From Alphaproteobacteria bacterium (GTDB lineage: Bacteria > Pseudomonadota > Alphaproteobacteria > TMED109), in the NCBI GenBank assembly GCA_021296265.1, contig JAGWAT010000010.1, positions 1 to 64,000 of the forward strand: 64,000 nt of DNA, written 5' to 3'. The notes under the pieces are model-generated. The model did not search any database. It saw only the letters and a program-made list of their open reading frames with translations, and was not told the origin of the DNA. The first letter of the stretch is position 1; each line of letters starts with the position of its first letter. This document shows positions 9,247 through 18,618 of this stretch, piece by piece. Position numbers and translations under genes: made by a program.

Positions 9247-10122
9247 TTGGAAGATCTGCAGCTCATGGTGAGCGGTCTGGCCAACGGCTGCGTCTACGGC
9301 CTGGTCGCGCTCGGCTTCGTGCTGATCTACAAGGCCACCGAGCAGGTCAACTTTGCGCAGGGCGACATGATGATGCTCGGCGCCTTCGTCGCGATCGGCC
9401 TCGGCAACGAGTCGCACGCTGGCCTCCCCTTCTGGCTGGCCTGCGCCGGTGCCGTCTTCGCCATGGGCGCGGTCGGCATGGCGATGGAACGGACTCTTCT
9501 TCGTCCCCTGTTCGGCCAATCGCAAATCGCCGTCGTGATCCTGACCATCGCGTTCGGTTTCGTGCTGCGTTTCGCCGCAGGTGCGATCTGGGGTCACGAC
9601 CCGCTGGTGATGGACAACCCGGTCGCCGGGGCGCACGTCGCCTTCGGCCAAGTCGTGCTCGGCGCCGACGAAATCGCGGTCATCGCCGTCACCGTACTGC
9701 TGACCGGCCTGCTGTTCCTGTTCTTCAGCCGGACCAAGCTCGGAATCGCCATGCAGGCCGCGAGCCAGAACCAGCTGGCCGCCTATTACATGGGTATTCC
9801 GGTCAAGCGGATTCACGGGATCACCTGGATGCTGGCCGGGGTCACTGCGGCCGTGGCCGGGATCCTGTTTGCCGCCAAGGGGTCGGTGGACCCCAGCGCC
9901 GGCTTCCTGGGAATCAAGGCGTTCGCGGCAGCGGTGATCGGGGGGTTTGGATCGCTGCCGGGCGCTTTGCTGGGAGGCCTGATTATCGGCCTCGTGGAAC
10001 CCTTCGCCGCCCGCTACGTGGCCGCCGGCTACGCGCAGATCGCGCCGTACGCGGTGCTGATTCTGGTCCTGATCTTCCGCCCGCACGGACTGGTCGCACA
10101 GGTCCGAGGCAAGAAGCTCTGA
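9247..10122 (+). CDS. branched-chain amino acid-type ABC transporter permease (LivH family)
   Basis: A 291-residue inner-membrane permease of the LivH type, half of the channel of an ABC importer. Family motifs include GLVALGFVLIYKATEQVNFAQGD, cut here at 20 residues, then a GIAMQAASQNQLAAYYMGI loop that contacts the ATPases, and AAVIGGFGSLPGALLGG near the end. The chosen start is TTG at 9247, which has GGAG seven bases upstream; an internal ATG at 9265 would remove six residues. It opens an operon that continues with livM, livG, livF, an acyl-CoA synthetase and the binding protein. Substrates of this class extend beyond Leu/Ile/Val to aromatic acids and amides. Confidence 0.9.
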   Translation: MEDLQLMVSGLANGCVYGLVALGFVLIYKATEQVNFAQGDMMMLGAFVAIGLGNESHAGLPFWLACAGAVFAMGAVGMAMERTLLRPLFGQSQIAVVILTIAFGFVLRFAAGAIWGHDPLVMDNPVAGAHVAFGQVVLGADEIAVIAVTVLLTGLLFLFFSRTKLGIAMQAASQNQLAAYYMGIPVKRIHGITWMLAGVTAAVAGILFAAKGSVDPSAGFLGIKAFAAAVIGGFGSLPGALLGGLIIGLVEPFAARYVAAGYAQIAPYAVLILVLIFRPHGLVAQVRGKKL

Positions 10123-10126
10123 GGCC

Positions 10127-11227
10127 GTGCGAGTTCCCTTCAAGACGAGCCACCGCCACGACATCCGGCTGTTCGCCGATCGCTATCAGGCCCTCCGGTA
10201 CGCCGCCCTCCTGACGCTCGCCATCGCGCTGCCGTTCCTGCTGGACGACTTCATGATCGGGGAGGTCACCGGCGTCCTGATCTGGGCGATCGGTGGCATG
10301 GGCCTGATGATCCTGACCGGTCACGCCGGACAGATCAGCCTCGGCCACGCGGCCTTTCTCGCTGTCGGCTGTTACGCCAACGTCATCCTGATGGACCGCT
10401 TCGGATTGCCGTTCCCGGTCTCGTTCACGCTCGCGGGAATCGTGGCCGGACTCGCGGGCGTGCTGGTCGCCGTTCCGGTGTTTCGGCTCCACGGCATCTA
10501 TCTCGCCATTGCGACGCTCGCGCTCACGATGCTGGTCGAAGACATCATCGTGCTGACCGAACCGTGGACAGGCGGGGTGGTCGGGCTGACCGCGCCGACC
10601 ATCACCATCGCCGGCATGGACGTGGACCGGTTCAGTTCGCCAGACCGCTTCTACTGGCTATGCCTGTCGATCACGCTCCTGGTCACGCTCGCGTATTGCA
10701 ACATCCTGCGCGCTCCGCTGGGCCGGGCGTTCCTCGCGATCCGTGATTCCGAGGCGTCCGCCCAGGCGATGGGCGTCCACGTCGCCCGGACGAAAGCGGC
10801 GGCCTTCGGGCTCTCGTGCCTGGTCACGGGGTGGGCAGGCGCGCTGCTGGGGCACTACTTCTACACGTTCAACCACGAAGTGTTCACGGTCGTGGTGTCG
10901 ATCCAGCTGCTGCTCATGATCGTGATCGGCGGCATCGGCTCAATTCACGGGGCGTTCTACGGGGCATTCGTGGTCGGGGTCATTCCGCAAGCCATCAATA
11001 TCAGCCGGGACTGGGTAACGGCCGTGCTCGGCACCAGCGGGGTGGCGGTTCCCGGCCTCGAAACCGGGGTGTTCGGTCTAATCCTCGTGCTGTTCATCCT
11101 GTTCGAGCCGTACGGCGTCCACGGCCGAATCACCAAGTGGAAGACATACTTCGAGCTGTTTCCCTTCTACCGCCGTGACCTCTTCCGCCGACAGAAGTCT
11201 TATCTGAAGACGGAGCGCATCCGTTGA
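10127..11227 (+). CDS. branched-chain amino acid-type ABC transporter permease (LivM family)
   Basis: The second permease, 366 residues, of the LivM type. It shows GGMGLMILTGHAGQISLGHA near residue 55, the conserved loop FLAIRDSEASAQAMGVHVAR that couples to the ATPases, and GGIGSIHGAFYGAFVVGV. An N-terminal extension of about 30 residues precedes the first membrane helix, longer than in E. coli LivM cores but common in this alphaproteobacterial type. It starts with GTG five bases after livH ends and its stop overlaps the TTG start of the next ATPase gene. The C-terminal tail after the last helix is basic (FFELFPFYRR-like) and lies in the cytosol. Confidence 0.9.
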   Translation: MRVPFKTSHRHDIRLFADRYQALRYAALLTLAIALPFLLDDFMIGEVTGVLIWAIGGMGLMILTGHAGQISLGHAAFLAVGCYANVILMDRFGLPFPVSFTLAGIVAGLAGVLVAVPVFRLHGIYLAIATLALTMLVEDIIVLTEPWTGGVVGLTAPTITIAGMDVDRFSSPDRFYWLCLSITLLVTLAYCNILRAPLGRAFLAIRDSEASAQAMGVHVARTKAAAFGLSCLVTGWAGALLGHYFYTFNHEVFTVVVSIQLLLMIVIGGIGSIHGAFYGAFVVGVIPQAINISRDWVTAVLGTSGVAVPGLETGVFGLILVLFILFEPYGVHGRITKWKTYFELFPFYRRDLFRRQKSYLKTERIR

Positions 11228-12000
11228 GTCTGCTCGAAGTCAGCGACGTCACGGTGCGCTTCGGCGGCATCACTGCGCTGGCCGACGTGACCTGCAGCGT
11301 CGAGTCGGGCGAAATCTTCGCCATCGTGGGGCCGAACGGCGCAGGCAAATCGACGCTCTTCAATCTGATCTCGCGCTTCTGCGAACCCGATTCCGGGGAC
11401 GTACGCCTGAATGGACGCAGTCTCCTGGACCGGGCCGCCGCCGACATGGCCGCGCTCGGCGTCGCCCGCACCTTCCAGAACATCGATCTGTTCGAAACGT
11501 CGACGGTGCTGCAGAACCTGCTGATCGGACGCCATGCGCGCCGCCAGGCCTCGTTCGCGTCCCAGATCGTCTTCAGCCCGGCCGTGCGACGGGAGGAGAT
11601 CGCGCACCGGGAGGCAGCCGAGCGAATCATCGATTTCCTGGATCTGCATGCCCACCGTGAACAGCGGATCGCCGGCCTCCCGTACGGCACCCGTAAAGTG
11701 GTCGAAGTGGGCCGGGCGCTCGCGATGGAGCCCAGGCTCGTCCTACTGGACGAGCCCGCTTCCGGACTGTCCCCGGAAGAAGCGCGGGATATGCGGTTCT
11801 GGATCAGCGACATCCGCACCGAACTCGGGATCACCATCGTGATGGTCGAGCACGACATGGGGCTGGTATCCGCGGTATCGGACCGGGTGCTGGTGCTGGC
11901 CGAGGGCCGGGTAGTCGCGCTCGGGACGCCTGCCGAAGTGCAATCGGACCCGGGCGTCGTGCAGGCGTTCCTGGGAGTCGGAGCGGAGCCCGAAGCATGA
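11224..12000 (+). CDS. ABC transporter ATP-binding protein (LivG family)
   Basis: A 258-residue ATPase of the LivG type that powers the importer. Walker A is GPNGAGKST (about residue 37), the region SRFCEPDSGDVRLNGRSL follows, and Walker B is LVLLDEPASGL. The signature region is the LivG-type variant YGTRKVVEVGRALA instead of LSGGQ, as is usual for this subfamily. The switch histidine lies in IVMVEHDMGLV. The TTG start overlaps the livM stop (TTGA) and the stop overlaps the start of the livF-type gene (ATGA), so the three are translated together. It would pair with the LivF-type subunit as a heterodimer. Confidence 0.92.
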   Translation: MSLLEVSDVTVRFGGITALADVTCSVESGEIFAIVGPNGAGKSTLFNLISRFCEPDSGDVRLNGRSLLDRAAADMAALGVARTFQNIDLFETSTVLQNLLIGRHARRQASFASQIVFSPAVRREEIAHREAAERIIDFLDLHAHREQRIAGLPYGTRKVVEVGRALAMEPRLVLLDEPASGLSPEEARDMRFWISDIRTELGITIVMVEHDMGLVSAVSDRVLVLAEGRVVALGTPAEVQSDPGVVQAFLGVGAEPEA

Positions 12001-12767
12001 GCGGCGCGCTCCTCGAGATCCGCCACCTGGAGAGCTACTACGGACCGGTTCTCGCCGTCCGCGGCATCAGCCTCGACGTGCCGGCGGGGGCCATCGTGGC
12101 CCTGCTGGGCGCCAACGGGGCGGGGAAGACCACCGTGCTGAAGACGATTTCCGGGGTCCTGAATCCAGACAAGGGGACGGTGCGATTTGCGGGAGAACCC
12201 ATCGCGCGCAAGGAACCCGATGCCATCGTGCGGCAGGGCCTCGTGCACGTTCCGGAGGGACGCGAGATCTTTCCGCTGCTGAGCGTGGCCCAGAATCTGG
12301 CGATGGGCGCGTACTCCCGCACGGACCGCGGGATCCCGGACGACATCGAGAGCGTGCTCGGCTATTTTCCGATTCTCCGGGAGCGCCTCGCGCAGTCGGC
12401 CGGCACGCTCTCCGGCGGCCAGCAGCAGATGCTCGCCCTCGCCCGCGGACTGATGGCACGTCCGAAGCTGATGCTCCTCGACGAACCGTCGCTGGGCCTG
12501 TCACCGCTGCTGGTCCGCGGCATCTTCAGCGTGATCCGACGCCTCAACCAGGAACACGGAATCGGCGTGCTGCTGGTGGAGCAAAATGCCAATCTGGCGC
12601 TCGATATCGCCGACTTCGGCTACGTGATGGAGACTGGGCGGATTGTGCTGGACGGCCCTGCGGAAACCCTCAAGCAAAGCCGCGACATCCAGGAATTCTA
12701 CCTCGGCGGCAACCCGGACAGCCCACGCGGCGAACGGCGCTGGAAGCGCCGGAAGTCCTGGCGATAG
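11997..12767 (+). CDS. ABC transporter ATP-binding protein (LivF family)
   Basis: A 256-residue ATPase of the LivF type. Walker A is GANGAGKTT, the signature is LSGGQQQMLALARGL, and Walker B is LMLLDEPSLGL, followed by a LLVEQNANLAL switch region. The phrase VHVPEGREIFPLLSV is typical of LivF. The C-terminus ends in a basic tail of arginines and lysines. It overlaps the preceding ATPase by four bases and is followed only eight bases later by an acyl-CoA synthetase gene, which supports transcription as one unit and suggests that the imported compound is activated as a CoA ester. Confidence 0.92.
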   Translation: MSGALLEIRHLESYYGPVLAVRGISLDVPAGAIVALLGANGAGKTTVLKTISGVLNPDKGTVRFAGEPIARKEPDAIVRQGLVHVPEGREIFPLLSVAQNLAMGAYSRTDRGIPDDIESVLGYFPILRERLAQSAGTLSGGQQQMLALARGLMARPKLMLLDEPSLGLSPLLVRGIFSVIRRLNQEHGIGVLLVEQNANLALDIADFGYVMETGRIVLDGPAETLKQSRDIQEFYLGGNPDSPRGERRWKRRKSWR

Positions 12768-12775
12768 GGCACTTC

Positions 12776-14647
12776 ATGCCGACCTCACCACCGCCATCCC
12801 ATGCCACCGCGGGCACCGACCGTGCCGATGCCCGCGAGCCGTACCGGATCGACGGCTGCGACACGGTGCCCAAACTGTTCCTGCATCGCTGTCGAACGCT
12901 GGGCGAGCGGACGGCCCACCGGGAAAAGGCGCTGGGGATCTGGCGCAGCCACACTTGGGCACAATTCCTCGACGCGGCGCGGTCGATCGGCTTGGGACTG
13001 GCGGCGCTCGGCCTGCAGCGGGGCGACGTCGTGTCGGTGCTCTCCGAGGACAACAAGGAGTGGCTGTACGCCGATCTCGGCATCCAGTGCATGGGTGGGA
13101 TCGCGAACGGCATCTATCCGACGGACAGCGCGGACCAGGTCGCCTTCCTGCTGCGTGATTCCGACAGCCGGTTCGTGATCGTCGAAAACGACGAGCAGCT
13201 CGACAAGTTCCTCGAGATCCGTGACCGCGTCCCGAACGTGGTGAAGTGCATCGTGCTCGAGCGCGAAGGACTGCGCGACTTCGCCGACAACGGGGTGCTG
13301 TTTCTTGATGAACTGTACCAGCTTGGAAACCGCGCCCACGCCGAGGATTCGGAGCGTTTCGAACGCGAGGTGGCCGCGTCGGATCCGGGTGACACGGCCA
13401 TCCTGATCTACACCTCCGGGACAACCGGACCACCGAAGGGTGCGATGATCTCGCACGCGAACATCGTCTTTTCCGTGCGGTCGGGTCTCAGCACGCTGCC
13501 CGTCCGTGAGGAGGATGAGCAACTGTGCTTTCTGCCGCTGTGCCACGTGCTCGAACGCCTGCTGTCCGTCTTCGTCCCGCTGGCCGCCAAATCGGTGGTC
13601 AACTTTGCCGAGAGTCCCGACACTGTCTTCGACAACCTGCGCGAGGTGTCGCCTGCCTTCTTCACCGCCGTGCCGCGGCTTTGGGAAAAGATCTATTCAC
13701 GCATCGCGCTGCTTAACGAGGATGCGACCCGGCTCGGTCGGTGGGCGTTCGGCCGGGCGGTCGCCTGCGGCATGCGGCGGGCGGAGTACCGGATGACGGG
13801 TCGCCAGGTGCCGGGCTGGCTGGAGGTTCGTTACCGGCTCTGGGACTGGCTGGTGCTGGCCAATGTCCGCCGCATGATCGGCCTCGACCGTGCGCGCCGC
13901 ATCGCGACGGGGGCCGCACCCATTTCTCCCGACCTGGTGAAGTGGTACTGGGCGATCGGCCTGGTGATGCTCGAAGGCTACGGACAGACGGAAAGCTCGG
14001 GCGTCCTCTCGGTCAACCTGCCGGAGCGCAATGTGACCGGCTCCATCGGCGTCCCGGTTCCGGGCGTGGAGATGCGCATCGCCGCCGACGGCGAAATCGT
14101 GGCCAGGGGGCCTTTCGTGTTCCAGGGATACTGGAACAATCCGGAGAAAACCGCAGAAACCATTCGCGATGGCTGGCTGCACACCGGCGATGTCGGACGA
14201 GTCGACGCCGATGGCTTCTTCTGGATCACGGGCCGGATCAAGGACGTCATCATTACGGCCGGCGGGAAGAACATCACGCCGGCAACCATCGAGAATCAGC
14301 TCAAGTTCTCGCCCTACATTGCGGACGCGGTCGTCATCGGCGACCGCCGGAAATACCTCACGGCGCTGATCATGATCGACCAGGAGAACGTGGAGCGCTT
14401 CGCACAGGAGCGCCGCGTACCGTTTTCGGATTTTGCGTCGTTGTGTGCTTCGGACGCCGTGCGGGCACGGATCCGTGCGGAGGTTGACACCGTCAACGGC
14501 CGATTTGCCCGGGTCGAGCAGGTGAAAGATTTCCGTCTCCTCGACTCGCTGCTCACGGCCGAGGACGATGAACTGACACCCACCATGAAACTGCGTCGCG
14601 ACTTCGTGCAGCGCAAGCACAAGGCGTTGATCGAGCAGATGTACTGA
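12776..14647 (+). CDS. long-chain-type acyl-CoA synthetase (AMP-binding)
   Basis: A 623-residue adenylate-forming ligase resembling FadD15/FAA1-type long-chain acyl-CoA synthetases. It would activate a carboxylic acid to acyl-AMP and then acyl-CoA in the cytosol. The P-loop motif YTSGTTGPPKGAMISH lies near residue 213, the A5 motif is EGYGQTESSGVLSVN, the aspartate motif is GWLHTGDVGRVDADGFFWI, and the hinge and catalytic lysine region includes GRIKDVIITAGGKNITPATI. The C-terminus ends with TPTMKLRRDFVQRKHKALIE, typical of the long-chain branch. It sits inside the ABC importer operon, between livF and the binding protein, which points to coupled uptake and CoA activation of one organic acid. 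The actual acid is unknown. Confidence 0.88.
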   Translation: MPTSPPPSHATAGTDRADAREPYRIDGCDTVPKLFLHRCRTLGERTAHREKALGIWRSHTWAQFLDAARSIGLGLAALGLQRGDVVSVLSEDNKEWLYADLGIQCMGGIANGIYPTDSADQVAFLLRDSDSRFVIVENDEQLDKFLEIRDRVPNVVKCIVLEREGLRDFADNGVLFLDELYQLGNRAHAEDSERFEREVAASDPGDTAILIYTSGTTGPPKGAMISHANIVFSVRSGLSTLPVREEDEQLCFLPLCHVLERLLSVFVPLAAKSVVNFAESPDTVFDNLREVSPAFFTAVPRLWEKIYSRIALLNEDATRLGRWAFGRAVACGMRRAEYRMTGRQVPGWLEVRYRLWDWLVLANVRRMIGLDRARRIATGAAPISPDLVKWYWAIGLVMLEGYGQTESSGVLSVNLPERNVTGSIGVPVPGVEMRIAADGEIVARGPFVFQGYWNNPEKTAETIRDGWLHTGDVGRVDADGFFWITGRIKDVIITAGGKNITPATIENQLKFSPYIADAVVIGDRRKYLTALIMIDQENVERFAQERRVPFSDFASLCASDAVRARIRAEVDTVNGRFARVEQVKDFRLLDSLLTAEDDELTPTMKLRRDFVQRKHKALIEQMY

Positions 14648-14667
14648 AATCGACAAGGAGAGGGAGC

Positions 14668-15819
14668 ATGACGTTCCTGAAAATTCTGGCGGCGGCGCTG
14701 GTCCTCGCGACACCCGCCCACGCTGCACAAGGTGTGAGCGATGATGAGATCGTCATCGGTTCCGTCAACGACCTGTCCGGCATCTTCGCCGCCTTCGGCG
14801 CACCCGCCGTCACCGCGGCACAGATGCATTTTGACGTGGTCAACGCGGGCGGCGGCATCCACGGCAGGACGATCCGGTTCATCGTGGAGGACAGCAGCTA
14901 CCAGATGCAGAAGGCGTTGCAGGGGTACAACAAGCTCGTCAATCGCGACCAGGTGTTCGCGATGTTTCTGTCGCTGGGAACGCCCATGAACATCGCCGGC
15001 TTTAAGCTGACGACACCGAAGAACATCCCGAACGTCTCACCGCTGTCGGCCGCGCGACAGATGCTGGAGGAACCGACCCGCCTGCGCTTCCTGGGCTCAA
15101 GCACGTACTACGACCAGCTGCGGCTGGCGACGCAGTACATGGTGGAGCACCACGGCGTGGCCACGGCGTGCACCATGTACATCCCCTCCGATTTCGGCAT
15201 CGAGGTCCAGGAAGCCGTCAGCGAAGAAGCCACTGCCAACGCCGCGGTGACGTACGTCGCCGAGACCGCGCACAAGCCCGACGAGATGGACTTCGCCGGG
15301 TCCTTGCAGAAGCTGCACGCCGAGGGCTGCGAAATGATCGCCCTGGCGCTGGGCATTCGCCAGACCATCACGGTTCTGGGGACCGCGAAGAAGCTTGGTT
15401 TCAACGACATCAAGTTCGTCGGTTCCTCGGGAACCTTCCATACCCTGCTCGCCCAGGTGCCCGGCGGGTTGACCGAGGGCATGTATGCCGCCGCCGGCTG
15501 GGCCGATCTGGCCGCCCGGGCGGACCAGCCGGAACCAGCCGCCTTCATCGCGGCCTACAGCGAGGCACATGGCGAATTCCCGGGCACCGGCGCGCTCCTG
15601 GGCTACGCGTCCGCGACCGGCCTGACCCGGGCGCTCGAGAGGGCAGGGCGCGATCTCACCGTCGACAGCTTTCTTGCGGCGATGGAGAGCCTCGACTACT
15701 ACGACCCGATCGTCGACAACCACGTGAACTATTCGGCCGACGACCATCAGGGCTCTGACGAGGTCATCCTCTCGGTGATTGAGGGCGGACAGTGGAAGGA
15801 GCTTGCCCGGCTCAAGTGA
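14668..15819 (+). CDS. ABC transporter substrate-binding protein (LivJ/LivK-type, periplasmic)
   Basis: A 383-residue periplasmic binding protein of the receptor-family ligand-binding type. A Sec signal peptide covers residues 1-22 with an Ala-X-Ala cleavage site (THPAHAAQ-like, cut after AHA). The mature protein opens with SDDEIVIGSVNDLSGIFA, then GGGIHGRTIRFIVEDSSY, and carries LGSSTYYDQLRLATQYMV, all typical of this family in alphaproteobacteria. A good ribosome binding site (AAGGAGAGGGAG) precedes the ATG. It closes the importer operon, 20 bases after the acyl-CoA synthetase. Binding-protein sequence in this family does not allow the ligand to be named. Confidence 0.9.
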   Translation: MTFLKILAAALVLATPAHAAQGVSDDEIVIGSVNDLSGIFAAFGAPAVTAAQMHFDVVNAGGGIHGRTIRFIVEDSSYQMQKALQGYNKLVNRDQVFAMFLSLGTPMNIAGFKLTTPKNIPNVSPLSAARQMLEEPTRLRFLGSSTYYDQLRLATQYMVEHHGVATACTMYIPSDFGIEVQEAVSEEATANAAVTYVAETAHKPDEMDFAGSLQKLHAEGCEMIALALGIRQTITVLGTAKKLGFNDIKFVGSSGTFHTLLAQVPGGLTEGMYAAAGWADLAARADQPEPAAFIAAYSEAHGEFPGTGALLGYASATGLTRALERAGRDLTVDSFLAAMESLDYYDPIVDNHVNYSADDHQGSDEVILSVIEGGQWKELARLK

Positions 15820-16201
15820 CCGGAGGCCCCCTGGGAACGGCTCCCTTGCAGGCTCCTACCGTCACGCGGCCTTGGCGGCGCGGTCTGCCGCATGGCCACA
15901 CCTCCAGGAGGGGTTCGGCCGCTGGTCATCCCGGGCGGGAACGCGTCGGCACCGGTCGCGCCAGCCGGTGCGCACCCGACCCCTGCCCGCCCAGAACGAC
16001 AGAGAGCAGTCTCGATGGCATGGCCAACGGCGGGTCTGCCGTCAGGCCCAGGGCCGGCGTGCCCGCGGTACGCCGGCGACGCGGCTTGCACTGACGCCGC
16101 GTTGGGTGGCGAGGTCTTGATCCACCCGGCGAGGTGCCGTCGCCGTGGAGGCGGCACCTCGGAAGCGTTCTCCCGCCCCGTCGCCGGCCGGACGCCGGAT
16201 A
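15820..16201. other. intergenic between convergent genes; contains one strong hairpin
   Basis: The gap separates the end of the importer operon from the end of a minus-strand frameshifted gene. Open frames here are GC noise. The only structure seen is the hairpin at 16131-16160, listed separately. Confidence 0.5.
16131..16160. terminator. strong inverted repeat between convergent genes, possible terminator
   Basis: The arms GAGGTGCCG and CGGCACCTC pair perfectly over nine bases around a 12-base loop. The hairpin lies 41 bases past the stop of the minus-strand gene ending at 16202 and about 310 bases past the importer operon. No run of T follows on either strand, so it is not a textbook intrinsic terminator; it may act as a 3' end stabiliser. 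Confidence 0.35.
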
Positions 16202-18087
16202 TCAGTCTCGGAGCATGCCGTACCCGATCGCCCGTACCGCCTTGCGGAACGCGGCCGCCGCCTTGCTACGAACCACCAGATGCTTCTTCCCGGCCTGCAG
16301 GCACAGTTTCGACGTTCGTTGGTCCGCGGCGAGCCGGTCGGCCACCTTCTGGTCGACGCACTCGAACAGCAGTGCCGTGCCCCTGAGTTTGATCGCCTGC
16401 GCCCCGCATTCCACGTTCCGCAGAAACCCGTCGACGAGCTCCGGCAGCGGCTGCTCATCTCGAGCGCCCAGGAAGGCGCGCAGGTCATCCGCCTTGTGCC
16501 CGCTCTCGATCGCCGCCAGGGTCTTGTCGCGAGCCAGATGCCAGACGCCATCGGCTTCGGCGTTGGCGAACGTCTCCAACACCAGCTGCTCTTCGGCCGT
16601 CAGCGGCGCATTGGCGCGCACCAGGAGACTGGGCATGACGGTCACTGGCGTGCACGACGACGCCGTTGCCGGCTCGTAGTCCTTGGCAAGTCCCAGGCAG
16701 TACGCCCCGATCGGGGTCAGACGGAAGTATTGCAGGCCGTCGTAGCGGCTGAGGTAGGCGAGTCATCGGCCCCCCACATGCCCGTGAAATCGAGACGTGC
16801 ACCGGCCGGTTGGGTGCAGGCGACATCGATCAGGCCCAGAGTCGCGGCGTTCTCGAACAGCAGGCAGAGTAGATAGCGATCCTGAAGAATGTTCCAGCCG
16901 TGATAGCCGTCACAACCCAGACTTCCGTAATTGGGTTCCCCGATGTAGAGGTGCCGTGGGTCCCGCGTGACCTCGAAGGTCATACCCGTCGCCTGCATGA
17001 ACCTCGAGCACTCGTCAAAATTCACCCACGCCCCGACCGGACATTCCGCCAGGGCGTCCTCGACGGCCGACCGGCGATGTGACGGCGCGGTCATGGAACG
17101 CCTGCCACGGCCGCGCTGCTGGCTCTTGATCGCGTCGACACGGCTGAATTCGTCCAGCATGCTGTTGTCGACCCAGTGCTGCCACAGGTGGCGCAGGGTC
17201 TCCGCGGCGGGCCCGCCGAGGGCAGCGTGACCTGCCTTCGTCAAGGCGAGCTTCGAACCGTGCAGCGTGGCCAGCTTGCCGGCCTGCAGCAGCCATGGCC
17301 AGGCAAACGCCCTGATCGGGCCTGCCTGCTGCTCTGCGCGGCCTTTCGATTCCGACAGATCGAAGAAATCTCCCCCGCTCAATTCCGCGGCAATGCGCTG
17401 CACCGCGGCTGCTGACGGTCGCCGCGTCTTGGGGCTGACCGCTACCCGGCCGAGATCGATCAGGTGCAGGATCGCCCGCAGATCCCGAGATGCAACGCGT
17501 TCCATGTCGCGCCGCTGGAGTTCGACCTTGCCGAACTTCTTCGTCTGGTCTGCCGGAACGTATCGCTTCCGTTGCCGCTCGACCGTCGCCGGCAATTCGT
17601 CGACAACGGCAAGCGCGGCCTCCGGCGGCGGCGGGACGAATTCCAGCAGGTGCTGTGCCACCTCTGCCGGAACGGTGATGGCCTGGTGGCACGTGTAACG
17701 GTCAAACCAGCGATACAGGAAGAGGCTTAACGGGGTGGGCAAGCTGTGGTGGTCCTGTGCAAGACTCGGGGGAAGCGACTTGTGCTTGGCCTTGACCTGC
17801 CTCCAGTCGCTTCCCTGTTCGTGGCCGTACAGCACTTCGCGCACCACCATATGCTCGATTTCGTCGAGGGCGTTCCAGTACTGACGGAGCGATGCGCTGG
17901 TGAGTCGGTCCGCCACGGCCGCTGCCATCTCTACCTTCCGGATCGGCCGCGGCTTCGGAATCGCCAAGCACGTCATCATTTTCCTGAGTTCCTGGGCGGA
18001 CAGGGACGCGACCACCGTCGACAGCTCGACACGCCGGATTCTGGCAGCGCGGAGTCGCTCTGCTTTCTCGTGATCAGGTATGGGCAC
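16202..18087 (-). pseudogene. helicase-associated-like protein (Helicase_C_3-type C-terminus), frameshifted
   Basis: One gene split by a single-base frameshift near 16760. The first part (start ATG 18087) reads about 440 residues to LDFTGMWGADD; the rest continues in another frame as YLSRYDGLQYFRLTPIGAY and runs to 16202. Restored, the protein is about 628 residues. The C-terminal 150 residues look like the Helicase_C_3 / XPB-associated domain (LLVRANAPLTAEEQLVLETF, LPELVDGFL, then an RTSKLCLQAGKKHLVVRS segment). No Walker motif or DEAD box is seen, so this is not an active helicase by itself. One missing base between GATGA and CTAC explains the shift; either a true mutation or a sequence error. 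Its function is unknown. Confidence 0.55.
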
Positions 18088-18165
18088 GGAGGAACAGTGT
18101 CCTGATCTTGCGGTGTGGAGCCGTCATCGTGCCACGGCGTGCACGGGACGGCGCCGGTGTGGCGG

Positions 18166-18618
18166 TCAGTATCCAGCGAGGCGGGAAGCCAGGGGATCAC
18201 GAGTACGTAGCTCCGGAAACAAGGAGAAATCACGATCCCGGGTAAGCAATTCCTCTACCCCGTGCGCCACGCATATCGCCGCGATTCGGGCGTCGTGGAC
18301 CACCCCGCCCACAACGTGCGGTCGCCGGACGAAACTGCCCAGAATGTCAACAAAATCGGCTGTTTCACCGATCATGCGTTGGACCGGTGACGCCATCCAG
18401 GCAGCCATTTGTCGCCATGCATGGCCGGATGATGTCACCCGGTCCTGCCAGATCCTCCGGTTCGTCACCACGCTGAGAAACTCATAACAGCACGGCCACG
18501 GAACGGCCCACACCAGGTCGCCTTCAGCCAGCTCCCGCATCAGCGCGAATGCCCTGTCGCCGTGTCGCGCCTCACGGCGGTGCGCGTACACCAGGAGGTT
18601 CGTATCCACTGCAATCAT
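18166..18618 (-). CDS. PIN domain ribonuclease toxin (VapC family)
   Basis: A 150-residue PIN domain protein, the likely toxin of a type II module, predicted to cut RNA with magnesium. The acidic residues that form the active site are visible: D5 in AVDTNLLVY, E46 in CCYEFLS, D109 in VVHDARIA and D128/D130 in LTRDRDFSLF. Its ATG overlaps the stop of the antitoxin gene upstream by four bases, the usual antitoxin-first order. The nearest family comparison is the VapC group with a VHDARIAAI motif. The target RNA cannot be predicted. Confidence 0.88.
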   Translation of the reverse strand: MIAVDTNLLVYAHRREARHGDRAFALMRELAEGDLVWAVPWPCCYEFLSVVTNRRIWQDRVTSSGHAWRQMAAWMASPVQRMIGETADFVDILGSFVRRPHVVGGVVHDARIAAICVAHGVEELLTRDRDFSLFPELRTRDPLASRLAGY

